Of a stretch of DNA of 64,000 nt, positions 1-10,686 are shown in pieces. This stretch comes from Gnetum montanum. Taxonomy: Eukaryota; Streptophyta; Gnetopsida; Gnetales; Gnetaceae. The notes below the pieces were generated by a model, which was not told the origin of the DNA, searched no databases, and saw nothing but the letters and a program-made list of their open reading frames with translations. The DNA is taken from positions 642,794 to 706,793 of the forward strand of contig MNCI01017890.1 in assembly GCA_015680685.1 (NCBI GenBank), in the 5' to 3' direction. A program made the position numbers and the translations under genes. Positions within the stretch are counted from its first letter, which is position 1, and every line of letters starts with the position of its first letter.

Positions 1-630
1 GAGATGAACTATGATTTTACTCCTAACATGATGAACATATTGAAGAGCTTTGATGGTAAATATCAACATAGTACTAATTTTGTGTAAGAGATAAGGAATC
101 TCAATGCATAAGTGAAATAAAATCTTAAGAAGAAGGTTGAATAAAGAGTCCTCAAGAACAATAAGGGTAAATGGAATCGAAATTTTACTATTGGTGGCTT
201 GGCTTAAGTGGAATTGAAGAAGTGGTTGAGAGGTATTAACTTCTCCAAGTTGAATGTCAATAAGATGGGGTCTATTACAATTAAGATTAAGATTAATTAT
301 AATTCTTTTAAAATTAATTTACTAAATAATGTTGGTATGTCTTTTGTGTTTAATGTTTCAGATTGTATATAATATCATGAACTAGTTGATGAGGAGACCA
401 TACAAGATAGCATTGCTGAGTTGAAGAGGGCTATTGATTATTCAAAGCCTTTGATGAAGACGAAGGTAATCACACTTAAGAGGATGGAAGTTTCTAATAC
501 TCAATAAGTCAAGAGACATGATTACTTGATCCATTGGAAGGATTACTCCATGGATGATGTGGTATGGGTCCATAAAAATAATCTTTATAAGTCAGGGGAT
601 CATTTTAAACCCTACTTCCTTATTCACATG
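1..630 (+). pseudogene. Chromovirus integrase C-terminus with chromodomain (3' end of pol)
   Basis: Conceptual translation with a few stops gives the end of a Ty3/gypsy pol. Near 290-370 it reads like the integrase C-terminal fold (NSFKINLLNNVGMSFVFNVS, then YHEL). Near 515-570 it reads DYLIHWKDYSMDDVVWV, a chromodomain core (family pattern EYLVKWKGxxxEEATW). Chromodomains of this kind sit at the C-terminus of chromovirus integrases and direct insertion to particular chromatin. In-frame stops (for example near 370 and 505) show it is dead. The upstream pol lies outside the window. A polypurine tract and LTR start follow directly, as expected. It could be the same family as the chromovirus at 58-64 kb, but the overlap is too small to prove it. 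Confidence 0.7.
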
Positions 631-642
631 AGTTCACTTTTT

Positions 643-660
643 GAAGGATGGGAGAGCTGG
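643..660 (+). other. Polypurine tract of the chromovirus relic
   Basis: GAAGGATGGGAGAGCTGG lies just after the chromodomain and just before TGTAGG, the likely first bases of the 3' LTR. Position and purine richness fit the plus-strand primer site. It is not perfectly purine, so this call depends on context. Confidence 0.45.
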
Positions 661-1500
661 TGTAGGAAGATCTCTTTTGATTCCCTTTTTCTTTTCCTAC
701 ATGTGTATTTTTATAGGTTTTGGGATTTGTGAAGATATGTTAGAATCCTTGGAATCATCTTGTCTAAGATTTGGTCTCTTAGGAGATATGTCTTGGAAGA
801 TAGAAGACATATGGTCCAAGCTAAGAGCTTGCAAGAGACATATTGGATTCATGATAGATGTCTTAGAAAATAGGAGATGTTTTGGATGTCAAGTGAGATG
901 TCTCATCAAATGCAAATATGTCTTAGTTAATTCATTTAAGAAATAGCCAAGATGTCTTAGCTATAGTAGGAGATGTCTTATCCAAAGATGAGACGTCTTC
1001 CTTAAATTACCTAGTTTCATAGTGAGACATCACAAAAAGGCTAAAGATGGTCTGAATGAGTAGGAAAACTTTCAAAATTACCATTCCAAGTTTTAAAATA
1101 GTCAAAATATGAAAAAAAAAATATGGAAAATAGTAGAGGATCTTCTAGTTGATCTTGAAAAAGACTTCATAGTATTCTTATCATGTTTGATTTATAAATA
1201 TGAATTATTTTTTATGCTTGTATCATGGAGGAATGAGATGTCATGTAAGTTCATGTATTAAGCTTGATCAAGAGTGTAAGAGAGCACATTAAGTAAGTGC
1301 ATATGTCATTGTAGCTCCAAGTCAATTATGTTGTGCATTGGTTTATGTGTTCTAGTCTTTCTTGTGAGTTGAGATCTCAGTCCTGGATTTTGGAAGAGTT
1401 TCTCCATCATTTTTGTCTTACATTAAGAATAGGCATCATGTAGTTGTAAAGCATAATGCTCTATAATATCATTTAAGTGTATGAGGTTTTTTTATGTTTT
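661..1500 (+). mobile_element. Probable 3' LTR of the chromovirus relic (right edge uncertain)
   Basis: The segment starts with TG directly after a polypurine tract and has no coding potential. Its left half is full of degenerate GATGTCTTAG-like words (about 740-1010); similar words occur in the LTR before the chromovirus gag at 58.5-58.75 kb, which suggests related U3 regions. A TATA-like ATAAATATG occurs near 1195. I could not find a second LTR copy to fix the right end, so 1500 is only approximate. Confidence 0.4.
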
Positions 1501-3644
1501 TCTAGATTGAGGAGCCTTTTTGTCATATTCTCTTTTAAATAATTAAACATATCTAGTTTTCTTATTTTCTAGTAATTTATTTATCTTTTCATAATATCTA
1601 GATTAATGTGTTGAAGATGATTTAATATTAGAGTAGACTTGCTCTAATTTCCATACTATATTAGGGGTGGATCGTTCAATAAGGAAGGATGAAATGCAAG
1701 TAGATCCTCACTTATAATGTCACCACTCATGATGATCCTTAGCATGTTTAGAAGATTACCGTCGAGCTCATGTAATCCCTTCACATGAATCATTTCTACT
1801 TATTCCTCTCCTTTAATGTTCATAATAGGCCAAAATTTATCATTAGGAATAGGTTTCTAGCTCTATTTGATGTTGAATCCAAGTGGTTGCACTAGAGCTT
1901 GTGGCGATGCCAAAGGTATTATTGGTACCCTTGTCAGATTACATGAAGCTAGATGGATGATCTAATTTGAAATGTCTCTGTTGATGACATCTTATCTTTT
2001 GAATCAACTACTAAAAAATGAATTTAGGGCATCATCTTAGGGCCACAACAATGATATTTATCATTTTCCACCATCCTTGTTGAAGTGGGATGTCTTTCAA
2101 ATTGATTAAAGATGTCTGCTACCTCAAATAATTTTTTGATTATCCTTAGGAAAACATAAAATTCCCTCTTGTCTCTAGGTACATTCTTAATCTTTTAAGT
2201 TAAGGCTTTGAATAATAACTAGTAAATGTTCATGATGCATCACCTCCTCATAATTACCAAAACCTTTACTTCATGAGAAAATATATTTAATGGTTTCTTG
2301 GTGGATATAAAGTTATGAGTTACAATCTTATACATGGCATTCTACATCATGGGAATTTTAAACATTTTAAAGTCAATCTTGACTAGGTCAAAGATGTCTT
2401 GTAGGATATTTTTATTTTGAGCTTTGAGTTGGTCCTATGAGCCCATGATCATTTAAGATTACTTGATCATGATCTTGTAGCTTTGGCACTTGTTCATGTT
2501 GAAATGGACATAGGAGTTCCACCAACAAATAACATGGTACCATTCACAACAAGATTGAGGTATAATTCATTCACCTCATGTTAATACCATGTAAAAGGAT
2601 GGATGATGTAGTCATAAAAACTCATCCTCTAAAGTATTTTCTTGTGTTTTGATAGATGAAGCTTAAGTAATTAGTGGTAGTTCCTTTTCTTGTAAATAAG
2701 TCTCTCTTGTACATCATTCACATCCACATCTTATTTCACATCATCTTCTTCTAGATCATCTTCCACTAGCTATTCTAGTACTTGTTTAGGAAATCCTTGC
2801 TAGGCATGCACTCAATCCAAAGATTGAGAGCATGACTATCTATCCCCCAAATCTCTCTCTCAAGGGAGGCCTCTCAAGTATAGGTGCTAGATTTAGGGAT
2901 AGTTATTATTTATCCTTCTCATTTGGTATTGGTATCTCTCATAGGATCATAGACTGAGGATTTATATTTCTCAATCTCATCCTTGGTTGGCATATAGAAT
3001 CTTAGACACATTCTCTAAAAGATGTTGAGTTGTAAAAAATGCTAAAAATCAACTAAGTTCTCCTAGGCATTATATTATCATTGCATAAAATGTTTATTAG
3101 ACCAATGAAAATCATACCTCTTGGGATCACAATAGAAACATAATCACAATTATAAAATCAAGGCATGGATGGATAAGTAAAAATAATGTAGGAATGTTTT
3201 TAATAATCAATAAAATTATAAAGTACATACTTGCATCTCCTTCATAACTAATTTACAAGATACCTAGCTTGAACAACATGAATAATGCCAATAGAAATAA
3301 CAAGAAAAAATGCTTAATTAATATCCAATGAATCTAAATTATGGCCAAAATTCAATAGAGTTTTGATTGTTTATATTAATAAAGGTAAATAAAAATTAAA
3401 CAAATAAAGAAAAATTTCTCATAATGGCTTAGATTTTCACTCCACTTGTATATAGATTCACTAACATAGGGGAGGTCCACAAACATTGGTGTATTAGTTC
3501 TTCTATGCTAACACAAGTGATGCATCAATGCTCCCTTCCCTCCAAAGGAAAAAATCATTAAATTTTACCTTCTTTGATGAATTATCTTACCTTTAGTAAT
3601 GCCCTTAGGTCCAAAAATAATGCTAAAATTTTCCAAAATGCTAA
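1501..3644. other. Degenerate AT-rich sequence, no gene seen
   Basis: No open frame of useful length and no recognisable protein motif. Short stretches on the minus strand (about 1700-2650) read loosely like a decayed retrotransposon gag, but I cannot match any catalytic or zinc-binding motif. I would call it old transposon debris and no more. Confidence 0.4.
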
Positions 3645-4531
3645 GGATCTACTAGAACAAGACAAAAGAAAATCAAAAAGATCAAGACATAAAACTTATC
3701 TTGGATGACATTCAAACTAATGGGATTTAAATCATAATATTAAATTTTCTCATGCCCATGATACAAGGTCTAGGAAAGAAAGGGATTTATAAAAATGAGA
3801 GATAAATGGAACATCTAAAAATCAAATAAATAGGCATAAGTGAGGTTGTATGAGAAGAGATAATCATGATCGAACCTACAACTCATAGAGTTACAACCAC
3901 ATTAGTGGAAGATTAATCAATTGCTTGTCATGCAACCATTTTCATCTCATGAGACAAGTGTGAGATAACTCATTCATAATGCCTAATCATCAAAGTTTCA
4001 TAAGTGGACCGTCCTCATAGTAGACACTTATTCCTCTTATCCTTTTGAAATGTGTTGATTAAATACCTATGGATTTCCAACAACTAGTGAGACAATGGCA
4101 TCAAATGTGATTCCATCCCTTGGATTGATAAATTTCATCCTCTATTTTATCCAATTGAATTATTATCATATATAACAATACGTTAGAATTCAAAGAGAGT
4201 GATAGAGAATGAATTGATGAATAAGAGAGAGAATATGAGAGTACAACCTTCCTATATCCCTAGCCAATCATTAATTAACCCATGGAAGTACATGAGCATT
4301 TCCTACACATCATGAGAAATTTGCTACTACATCCCTTCACTACTACTTATCCACATAATAGGAATATGAGGATTTCTAAACTTAGAAGAGGGGGATGAAT
4401 AAGTCCCCAAATTAAAAATTCTTTGAAACAAAGTAGACACAAAAATTAACATGATTCCCCAACTTGGGTAGTTCATAATTAGAGGGTAGTTCACTAGCAT
4501 ACCTCTAGACTTTGTTGGTCTCAAAATATTG
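3645..4531 (-). repeat. Inverted-repeat arm A (left copy)
   Basis: This roughly 887-bp block is present in reverse complement at 7208-8096. Homology begins and ends sharply on both sides (GTTCTAGTAGATC at one end, TATTTTGAGACC at the other). Read on the minus strand it contains a leader-like GGGGACTTATTCATCCCCCT, similar to the C-rich leader downstream of the 5' LTR in Sirevirus-type copia elements. The peptide predicted across it has no domain and is probably not translated. Confidence 0.75.
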
Positions 4532-4737
4532 CATCCATCCGTGCTTGAAATTGAGACGGGGAATTCTTGAGTCCGAAGGGAATTACTTTCAAAGAAATAT
4601 ACCCCTAAATTCCGACAAAGAACATTTCAAAAGGGTCCAAGAATACAGCCAGCACCAAAGAAATTTAAGAAAAGATTCTTTGCTAGAAAACGCAAGTTTT
4701 CTGGATAAAGAAAAACAGTAAGTTGTTATAATTGCAA
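4532..4737 (+). pseudogene. Retroelement gag fragment with basic tract and zinc knuckle
   Basis: One frame, with a single stop, reads a strongly basic run (PKKFKKRFFARKRKF) followed by CYNCKKQGK. That is the first half of a CCHC zinc knuckle preceded by a nucleic-acid-binding tail. The His and last Cys are lost where repeat B begins. In copia gag, and in the coat protein of plant pararetroviruses, such a basic tail plus knuckle binds genomic RNA. The Sirevirus-like context makes copia gag more likely. It sits exactly between the left copies of repeats A and B. Confidence 0.5.
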
Positions 4738-5212
4738 AAAGCAAGGTAAGTCAAGGTAAGTTTCTATCTTCTTGATTTTTGAATTTTTTCAGTTCAAAAT
4801 TATTTTTTTATGTGCTTACTTTATTTTTGGAATGCTAATCAACACTTATTAGAAATGATTTTTCTTTATGGTATTTTCCTTTTCTCAGTGTAATTGAATT
4901 TATAAAAATCTATGGTAGTTATAATGAATTTATAGGATACTTATTTTGGGTGCATGTAAATTCATGATGAACTATACATTATTTAGATAATTATTTTAAA
5001 TATCTAAGATTTTGAATTGAGTTCTTTGATAAAAATCATGAAGAAACTTTTTGGAGGATCTATCAATGCTATTAAATAAAGAGTCTAGTCTTCATACTTG
5101 ATCTTTACATTGATTTGTATGGTTGGTACCTTGATGAGAAAAGATTGAGTTGAACCACAAGGGAGCTTTAGAATCTACACATATGTAGGGGAAGCTTGTA
5201 CCTACCATGAAT
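4738..5212 (+). repeat. Inverted-repeat arm B (left copy)
   Basis: A block of about 475 bp present in reverse complement at 8499-8976. It opens with two GTAAGT words (AAGGTAAGTCAAGGTAAGT), resembling doubled splice donors, and ends at ACCATGAATT in both copies. It is AT-rich and non-coding. In both copies it directly follows a gag-like segment when read in its own orientation, so it is probably internal sequence of one copia family. Confidence 0.75.
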
Positions 5213-6271
5213 TATCATCCAAGAGGCCACCAATGTAGGGGGAATCCTTTGATAATTTTATCAAAAGGCACTCAAGTGGAAAAACTTGATTTCCACTCTC
5301 TCTCATTGAAAAATGAACAAAGGAGAGCCCTCCCTTCTAGTAATATTTTACAATTTTTATCTAAATAATATTTTTTTGGTAAATTTTCATAAAAAATTTT
5401 TGAGCTCTTTTGGTTCTATTTCTTTTAAGTACTTAAGATCCTTAGTGCATATGTATTGAGAACTACTCATCTTTGATTATCTCAAGTACTCTAATTGGTA
5501 CTTGAAATGGTGTTCCTAATTTCTTATGAGAAAACCTGAAGTATATCTATGTAGATAAATATTTTTTTGCACAAGTAAATCTTTGGTTGTGTTAGAATGT
5601 GTTGCTTTATTTGGTATCATGTTTTCATCTTATTGTATTAAGAAAGTCTACCTTGTATTAATATGTGATCTTGGATCCATTATCAAGCACTTATAAGAAG
5701 ATATTTTTGGTATTGTCAAATTATTTATTTCTATGAATGTATGTGCACACTATGATTACCTTTTTTTTTATATGTATGGTTGTATATTCTTATGGAAAAA
5801 TCATCTTTTCTAAAAAGCCTTCAGTTAAACCTTCTCAAATAATGTAGTCTACATACTTTCAATCTAGAGTTGCTACTTAATTGATTGCTCAAAAGGCTCC
5901 TTGGTTTAGGGATAGGATATTCACTGAAAATCCTAGACATACTATGAATCTTGAGGTGAATAGATAAAGGGCTATTCTTGATATAAGTGATTTTACTTTA
6001 TTAGCTATATGGAATGCCTAAATGTTGAATCATTTTTGCAAATGCTTGAACTAGTTGCCTCACTATAGATCCTTTCATGAGGAGTGCTTCACATGAAATG
6101 AATTTCTATATGTTTTTGTTCTAAAATGATATATCCTTAGTAGCAAATTTTGCATCCTTTTGTTCATGTCCAAAAGGGGGAGAAGTGCTTAGTAGCTATA
6201 TTGTGATAATTATATTGAGATTATACTAATCCATCTTCTTATGTTTTGGACATTACCAAAAAGGAGAAGAT
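5213..6271 (+). mobile_element. 3' internal region of a Sirevirus-like copia element, with two polypurine tracts
   Basis: No intact ORF. The tract CAAAAGGGGGAGAAG at 6171-6185 and AAAAAGGAGAAGA at 6258-6270 are polypurine tracts; the second abuts the LTR start TGTTGACC at 6272. Repeated polypurine tracts before the 3' LTR are a known trait of Sireviruses (Ty1/copia). The rest is decayed pol or envelope-like sequence that I cannot assign. Confidence 0.5.
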
Positions 6272-6932
6272 TGTTGACCATTTGGTATGTCAAAATGTTA
6301 AGAAAAATGGAGAACAATATTGTTTGTATGGTTGTTGTTTTTGTAGCCCAAGAACTTGTATTTAGACAAAAGGAGGGCTCAAGGACATCTATAAGAAAAC
6401 AAGTGGAAATTCAAAAACCATGGACAAGGAATGAAGATTTTAAAGTGTGGAGGAAACTCAAGAATGATGTCTTCAAGAGACAATAGACATTTTGGATGAA
6501 GTGAAGGAAAATCAATGAAGATGTTTAAGGATGTTTTGGCTTAATGGAAGGTTGCTTAGAAAAATACATCCCTAAAAAATAGCATACATATTTTTGGTGA
6601 AAAAGACATCTTCATGAAGACACCTTTACAAAAATGCATCTCAACCTTGAAGAAGACATATTCATGAAGACACCTTTACAAAAAGACATCTCCAACAATC
6701 ATTAGATAGTTGTTTCACAAATTTCAAGTGATTTTGAAAACATATTGGCTATAAGATGACTTCATTCCATTGGGCAATGTGCAAGAATTATATACTATCA
6801 AGTGTCATTGTTAAGTAATCATTGTTATAATCATTCTCTTGTTATTGTTTCTCATTGTAGTATCTTTTATCTATTGTACTTGGTCAAAGTGAGTTGTGCC
6901 TGAAGGTACAAGGATAAATAAACTTAGTTGCA
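6272..6932 (+). mobile_element. Copia LTR (plus copy)
   Basis: Begins TGTTGACC right after a polypurine tract, so it is a 3' LTR start. The same sequence occurs on the minus strand at 9984-10686, clearly diverged. It contains repeated GACATCTTCATGAAGACACC-like words near 6600-6680. Homology with the minus copy stops at about 6932 (AAACTTAGTT); the true right edge may lie further on, up to about 7200. Confidence 0.65.
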
Positions 6933-7207
6933 TTAGTTTCTTGTAATTTTTTTTCTCTTTTGCTACCTTGAGGGGTTGATGTGCTTCTTGCTAGAAGGCA
7001 TCTTGCATGAGCTTGTTAGGATCCTATGGGATTGAGTGTTGGTGTAGTGCCACAATACTCTAGAGTAGAGCTTAAATTGTAAAAGTTTTGGGATCCTAGA
7101 ACTCACATTTTAAGTTTGTTGAGACCTTGCAGGGTTGAGTGGATTCATGGTGTTGAATCACTCATGCATGGAGCTTAGAGCTTGTATAGGGTGTGGTACC
7201 CTTCAAA

Positions 7208-8096
7208 CCATATTTTGAGACCAAAAAAGTCTAGAGGTATGCTAGTGAACTACCCTCTAATTATGAACTACCCAAGTTGGGGAATCATGTTAATTTTTGT
7301 GTCTACTTTGTTTCAAAGAATTTTTAATTTGGGGACTTATTCATCCCCCTCTTCTAAGTTTAGAAATCCTCATATTCCTATTATGTGGATAAGTAGTAGT
7401 GAAGGGATGTAGTAGCAAATTTCTCATGATGTGTAGGAAATGCTCATGTACTTCCATGGGTTAATTAATGATTGGCTAGGGATATAGGAAGGTTGTACTC
7501 TCATATTCTCTCTCTTATTCATCAATTCATTCTCTATCCCTCTCTTTGAATTCTAACATATTGTTATATATGATAATAATTCAATTGGATAAAATAGAGG
7601 ATGAAATTTATCAATCCAAGGGATGGAATCACATTTGATGCCAATGTCTCACTAGTTGTTGGAAATCCATAGGTATTTAATCAACACATTTCAAAAGGAT
7701 AAGAGGAATAAGTGTCTACTATGAGGAGGTTCCACTTATGAAACTTTGATGATTAGGAATTATGAATGAGTTATCTCACACTCGTCTCATGAGATGAAAA
7801 TGGTTGCATGACAAGCAATTGATTAATCTTCCACTAATGTGGTTGTAACTCTATGAGCTGTAGGTTCGATCATGATTATCTCTTCTCATACAACCTCACT
7901 TATGCCTATTTATTTGATTTTTAGATGTTCCATTTATCTCTCATTTTTATAAATCCCTTTCTTTCCTAGACCTTGTATCATGGGCATGAGAAAATTTAAT
8001 ATTATGATTTAAATCCCATTAGTTTGAATGTCATCCAAGATAAGTTTTATGTCTTGATCTTTTTGATTTTCTTTTGGCTTGTTCTAGTAGATCTCA
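7208..8096 (+). repeat. Inverted-repeat arm A' (right copy)
   Basis: Reverse complement of 3645-4531 over its full length with few mismatches. Here it follows the copia LTR by about 275 bp. The leader-like GGGGACTTATTCATCCCCCT is at about 7334. The long open frame across 7182-7412 is the same sequence read twice and carries no recognisable domain. Confidence 0.75.
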
Positions 8097-8498
8097 ATAC
8101 TTAGCAGCCTCAATAGATCAAAGAAAGCCTAAAGGATGTAGGTCACACCCAGTTATTACAACTTAAAAACTAGCACCTTTGTCGTTACTTCTGATGATAA
8201 TACTAAAACTGAAATCCTAATTATGTTTGAATCTTCACGCCTCTATGAATTTAAAGGCTCACAAAAAGAAATGTGTACATCAGTTTGCCTCCGTACAGTT
8301 CAATGTAGTATGTGAAATTTCATAGTCCATTCCACGAAATGCATCTCTCGGGTTAAGGGATTGAATACGAATCTCACTGTGCGGTCGTGCAGTGTAAACT
8401 GTGAAGCGGTTTGCCTTTGAGACAAAAAGTGGAAAGCAATACAATGCAGTGCATAATGCAGGAAATGTGTATTTCTTTTGCCACATTTTTCTGTGACT
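8097..8498. other. Less AT-rich island between repeats A' and B'
   Basis: This stretch is visibly less AT-rich than its surroundings (for example CACGCCTCTATG and GTGCGGTCGTGCAGTG) and has no counterpart between the left copies of A and B, where a gag fragment sits instead. A short minus-strand open frame (8280-8486) has no motif I recognise. It could be a captured piece of low-copy DNA or another retroelement fragment. Confidence 0.35.
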
Positions 8499-8976
8499 TA
8501 TGAATTCATGGTAGGTACAAGCTTCCCCTACATATGTGTAGATTCTAAAGCTCCCTTGTGGTTCAACTCAATCTTTTCTCATCAAGGTACCAACCATACA
8601 AATCAATGTAAAGATCAAGTATGAAGACTAGACTCTTTATTTAATAGCATTGATAGATCCTCCAAAAAGTTTCTTCATGATTTTTATCAAAGAACTCAAT
8701 TCAAAATCTTAGATATTTAAAATAATTATCTAAATAATGTATAGTTCATCATGAATTTACATGCACCCAAAATAAGTATCCTATAAATTCATTATAACTA
8801 CCATAGATTTTTATAAATTCAATTACACTGAGAAAAGGAAAATACCATAAAGAAAAATCATTTCTAATAAGTGTTGATTAGCATTCCAAAAATAAAGTAA
8901 GCACATAAAAAAATAATTTTGAACTGACAAAATTCAAAAATCAAGAAGATAGAAACTTACCTTGACTTACCTTGCT
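8499..8976 (-). repeat. Inverted-repeat arm B' (right copy)
   Basis: Reverse complement of 4738-5212, with the same doubled GTAAGT words at its higher-coordinate end. Read on the minus strand it follows the gag relic at 8977-9983. The shared edge ACCATGAATT marks the end of homology near 8499. Confidence 0.75.
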
Positions 8977-9983
8977 TGTAATAGAGAGTACGAAAACTAA
9001 TGAAGTTTGAGATGAGGTCTTCTATCATGAAGTACCTCTTTACCTTTTGCTTCTCTTTCATTAGATATTTTGTATGATGATTCTATATGTTCATGTTCTT
9101 TATGAATGAATCCTTTGATTACTTATTACATCATCGATCTCCTTGAGAAAATTTTCTATCCTCCACTACTTTTCATTTTCAACTACTATCTACAAAAAAT
9201 ATTTACTAAAGTCTTTTTGAGAAGAGCATGCATTAATTTTATTTTGATCACTAAGAGAATAATCAAGCTTTTGATTACTACCAGAATTTTTAAACATAAG
9301 TAGAGTATTCTCCTCACAAACGTTATTATCAAACCTAGTTGTGCTTACCTTTGAGCTAGAATCTTCTTGTGAGACCTTTTCTAAATCTTCATTCCTAGGC
9401 TACTCACAAGTCTTTCTTTCTTGATGACTCATGAAATCCTTAATAATGAGGATTAGTTGATGAATCTCACCTTTTATGTCTAAGATCTCTCCTTTTAATT
9501 CAATGTTGCATCAAGTTTTCTATTGAAAAATTTCTTTACCTTTCTAATTTAGTAGTGAAGGATGAGAATCTCTTCTCATAAATCACTATACCTTTCATCA
9601 TTTTTACTTTGTAGATCATTAGTAGCTTGAAGTGAATCTTCCTCTATTAGATCCATGCATATGATTTGGGAATTTTTAATAGATTCATCTACTTCCTCTT
9701 CACTTTGTTCACCATCATCCCAACCTATGTAGAAGTTGGTCTTTTTCAATTCCTCATCATTAGATCTATACTTTGGTTGCATTCTGCTATTGCTAGGACA
9801 TTTGGAGGCCATATGGCCTCTTCGACCACAAATCCAACATTCTATAGAAGAGAAATCAATGTTAGAATTTAAATTTTTTTTTTACTTCTTTCTATACCTT
9901 TGAATAGATTGGATCTTTGCTAATTTGGCCCCTTTCTTCTTCTTTCTATTAATCATTGTAGCTTCCTTGAGAGATTGGAACTA
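8977..9983 (-). pseudogene. Ty1/copia gag, C-terminal half with CCHC zinc knuckle
   Basis: On the minus strand a clear zinc knuckle CWICGRRGHMASKC (C-x2-C-x4-H-x4-C) lies at 9798-9839. It is preceded by a basic stretch and followed by an acidic tail with EQSEEEVDESIKNS. This is the nucleocapsid part of copia gag, which packages element RNA. Stops and frameshifts occur before 9850 and after 9576. The LTR ends directly at the gag remnant, so the leader, the gag N-terminus and probably the PBS have been deleted. Domain assignment is secure; the Sirevirus sub-lineage is inferred. Confidence 0.65.
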
Positions 9984-10686
9984 AGTTTACTTATCCTTGT
10001 ATTTTGAGGTACAGCTCACTTTGACTAATTACAATAGAAAAATGATAGTACAATAAGGAGCAATAACAAGAGAATGATGATAACAATGATTACTTGACAA
10101 TGACACTAATGCTTGCACATTTCCCAATGGAATGAAGTCTTCTTATAACCAGTATGTTTCCAAAATCACCTTGGAATTTGTGCAACAACTATCTAACAGT
10201 CACTAGAAACATCTTTTAGAGAGACATCTTCTCTACTAGAAAGATGTCTTTGTAGAGATGTCTTTCTGCATTAGCCCTTCATTAGGGAGAGATGTCTCCT
10301 CTATTGGAAAGATTTCTTTGCAGAGATGTCTTCATCAAGATATCTTTTTCACTAGAAAGACATTTTTTTTTCTTAGTGACATCTTCATCTAAGCAACCTT
10401 TCGTTTTACCAAGATGCCTTTGACATGAGGGAGATGTCTCTACTGATTTTCCTTCACTTCAACCAAGATGTATATTGTTTCTTGTAGACCTCTTTCTTGA
10501 TTTTCCTTTGAACTTTGAAATCTTCATTCCTTATCCATTCTTTTTGAATTTTTTCTTTCTTTCTTATAGATATCCTTAAGCTCTCCTTTTGACCAAATCC
10601 AAGTTCTTAGGCTACAAACACAACAATCATATAAATAACCTTGTTCTCCATTTTTCTTAATATTTTGACATACTAAAAGGTCAACA
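9984..10686 (-). mobile_element. Copia LTR (minus copy)
   Basis: Reverse complement of the LTR at 6272, starting TGTTGACC at 10686 and running down to 9984. It has degenerate GATGTCTT words at 10195-10470. Being upstream of gag on the minus strand, it serves as a 5' LTR that is truncated or fused to gag at 9983. Confidence 0.6.

Noticed and set aside
4532-4737. Endogenous plant pararetrovirus coat protein
   Set aside because: The basic tail plus CYNC fragment would fit, but no movement protein, RT or other viral part is nearby and the context is copia.
3645-8976. Single large palindromic or foldback transposon
   Set aside because: The order of the arms is A-B-A'-B', which a single palindrome cannot give.
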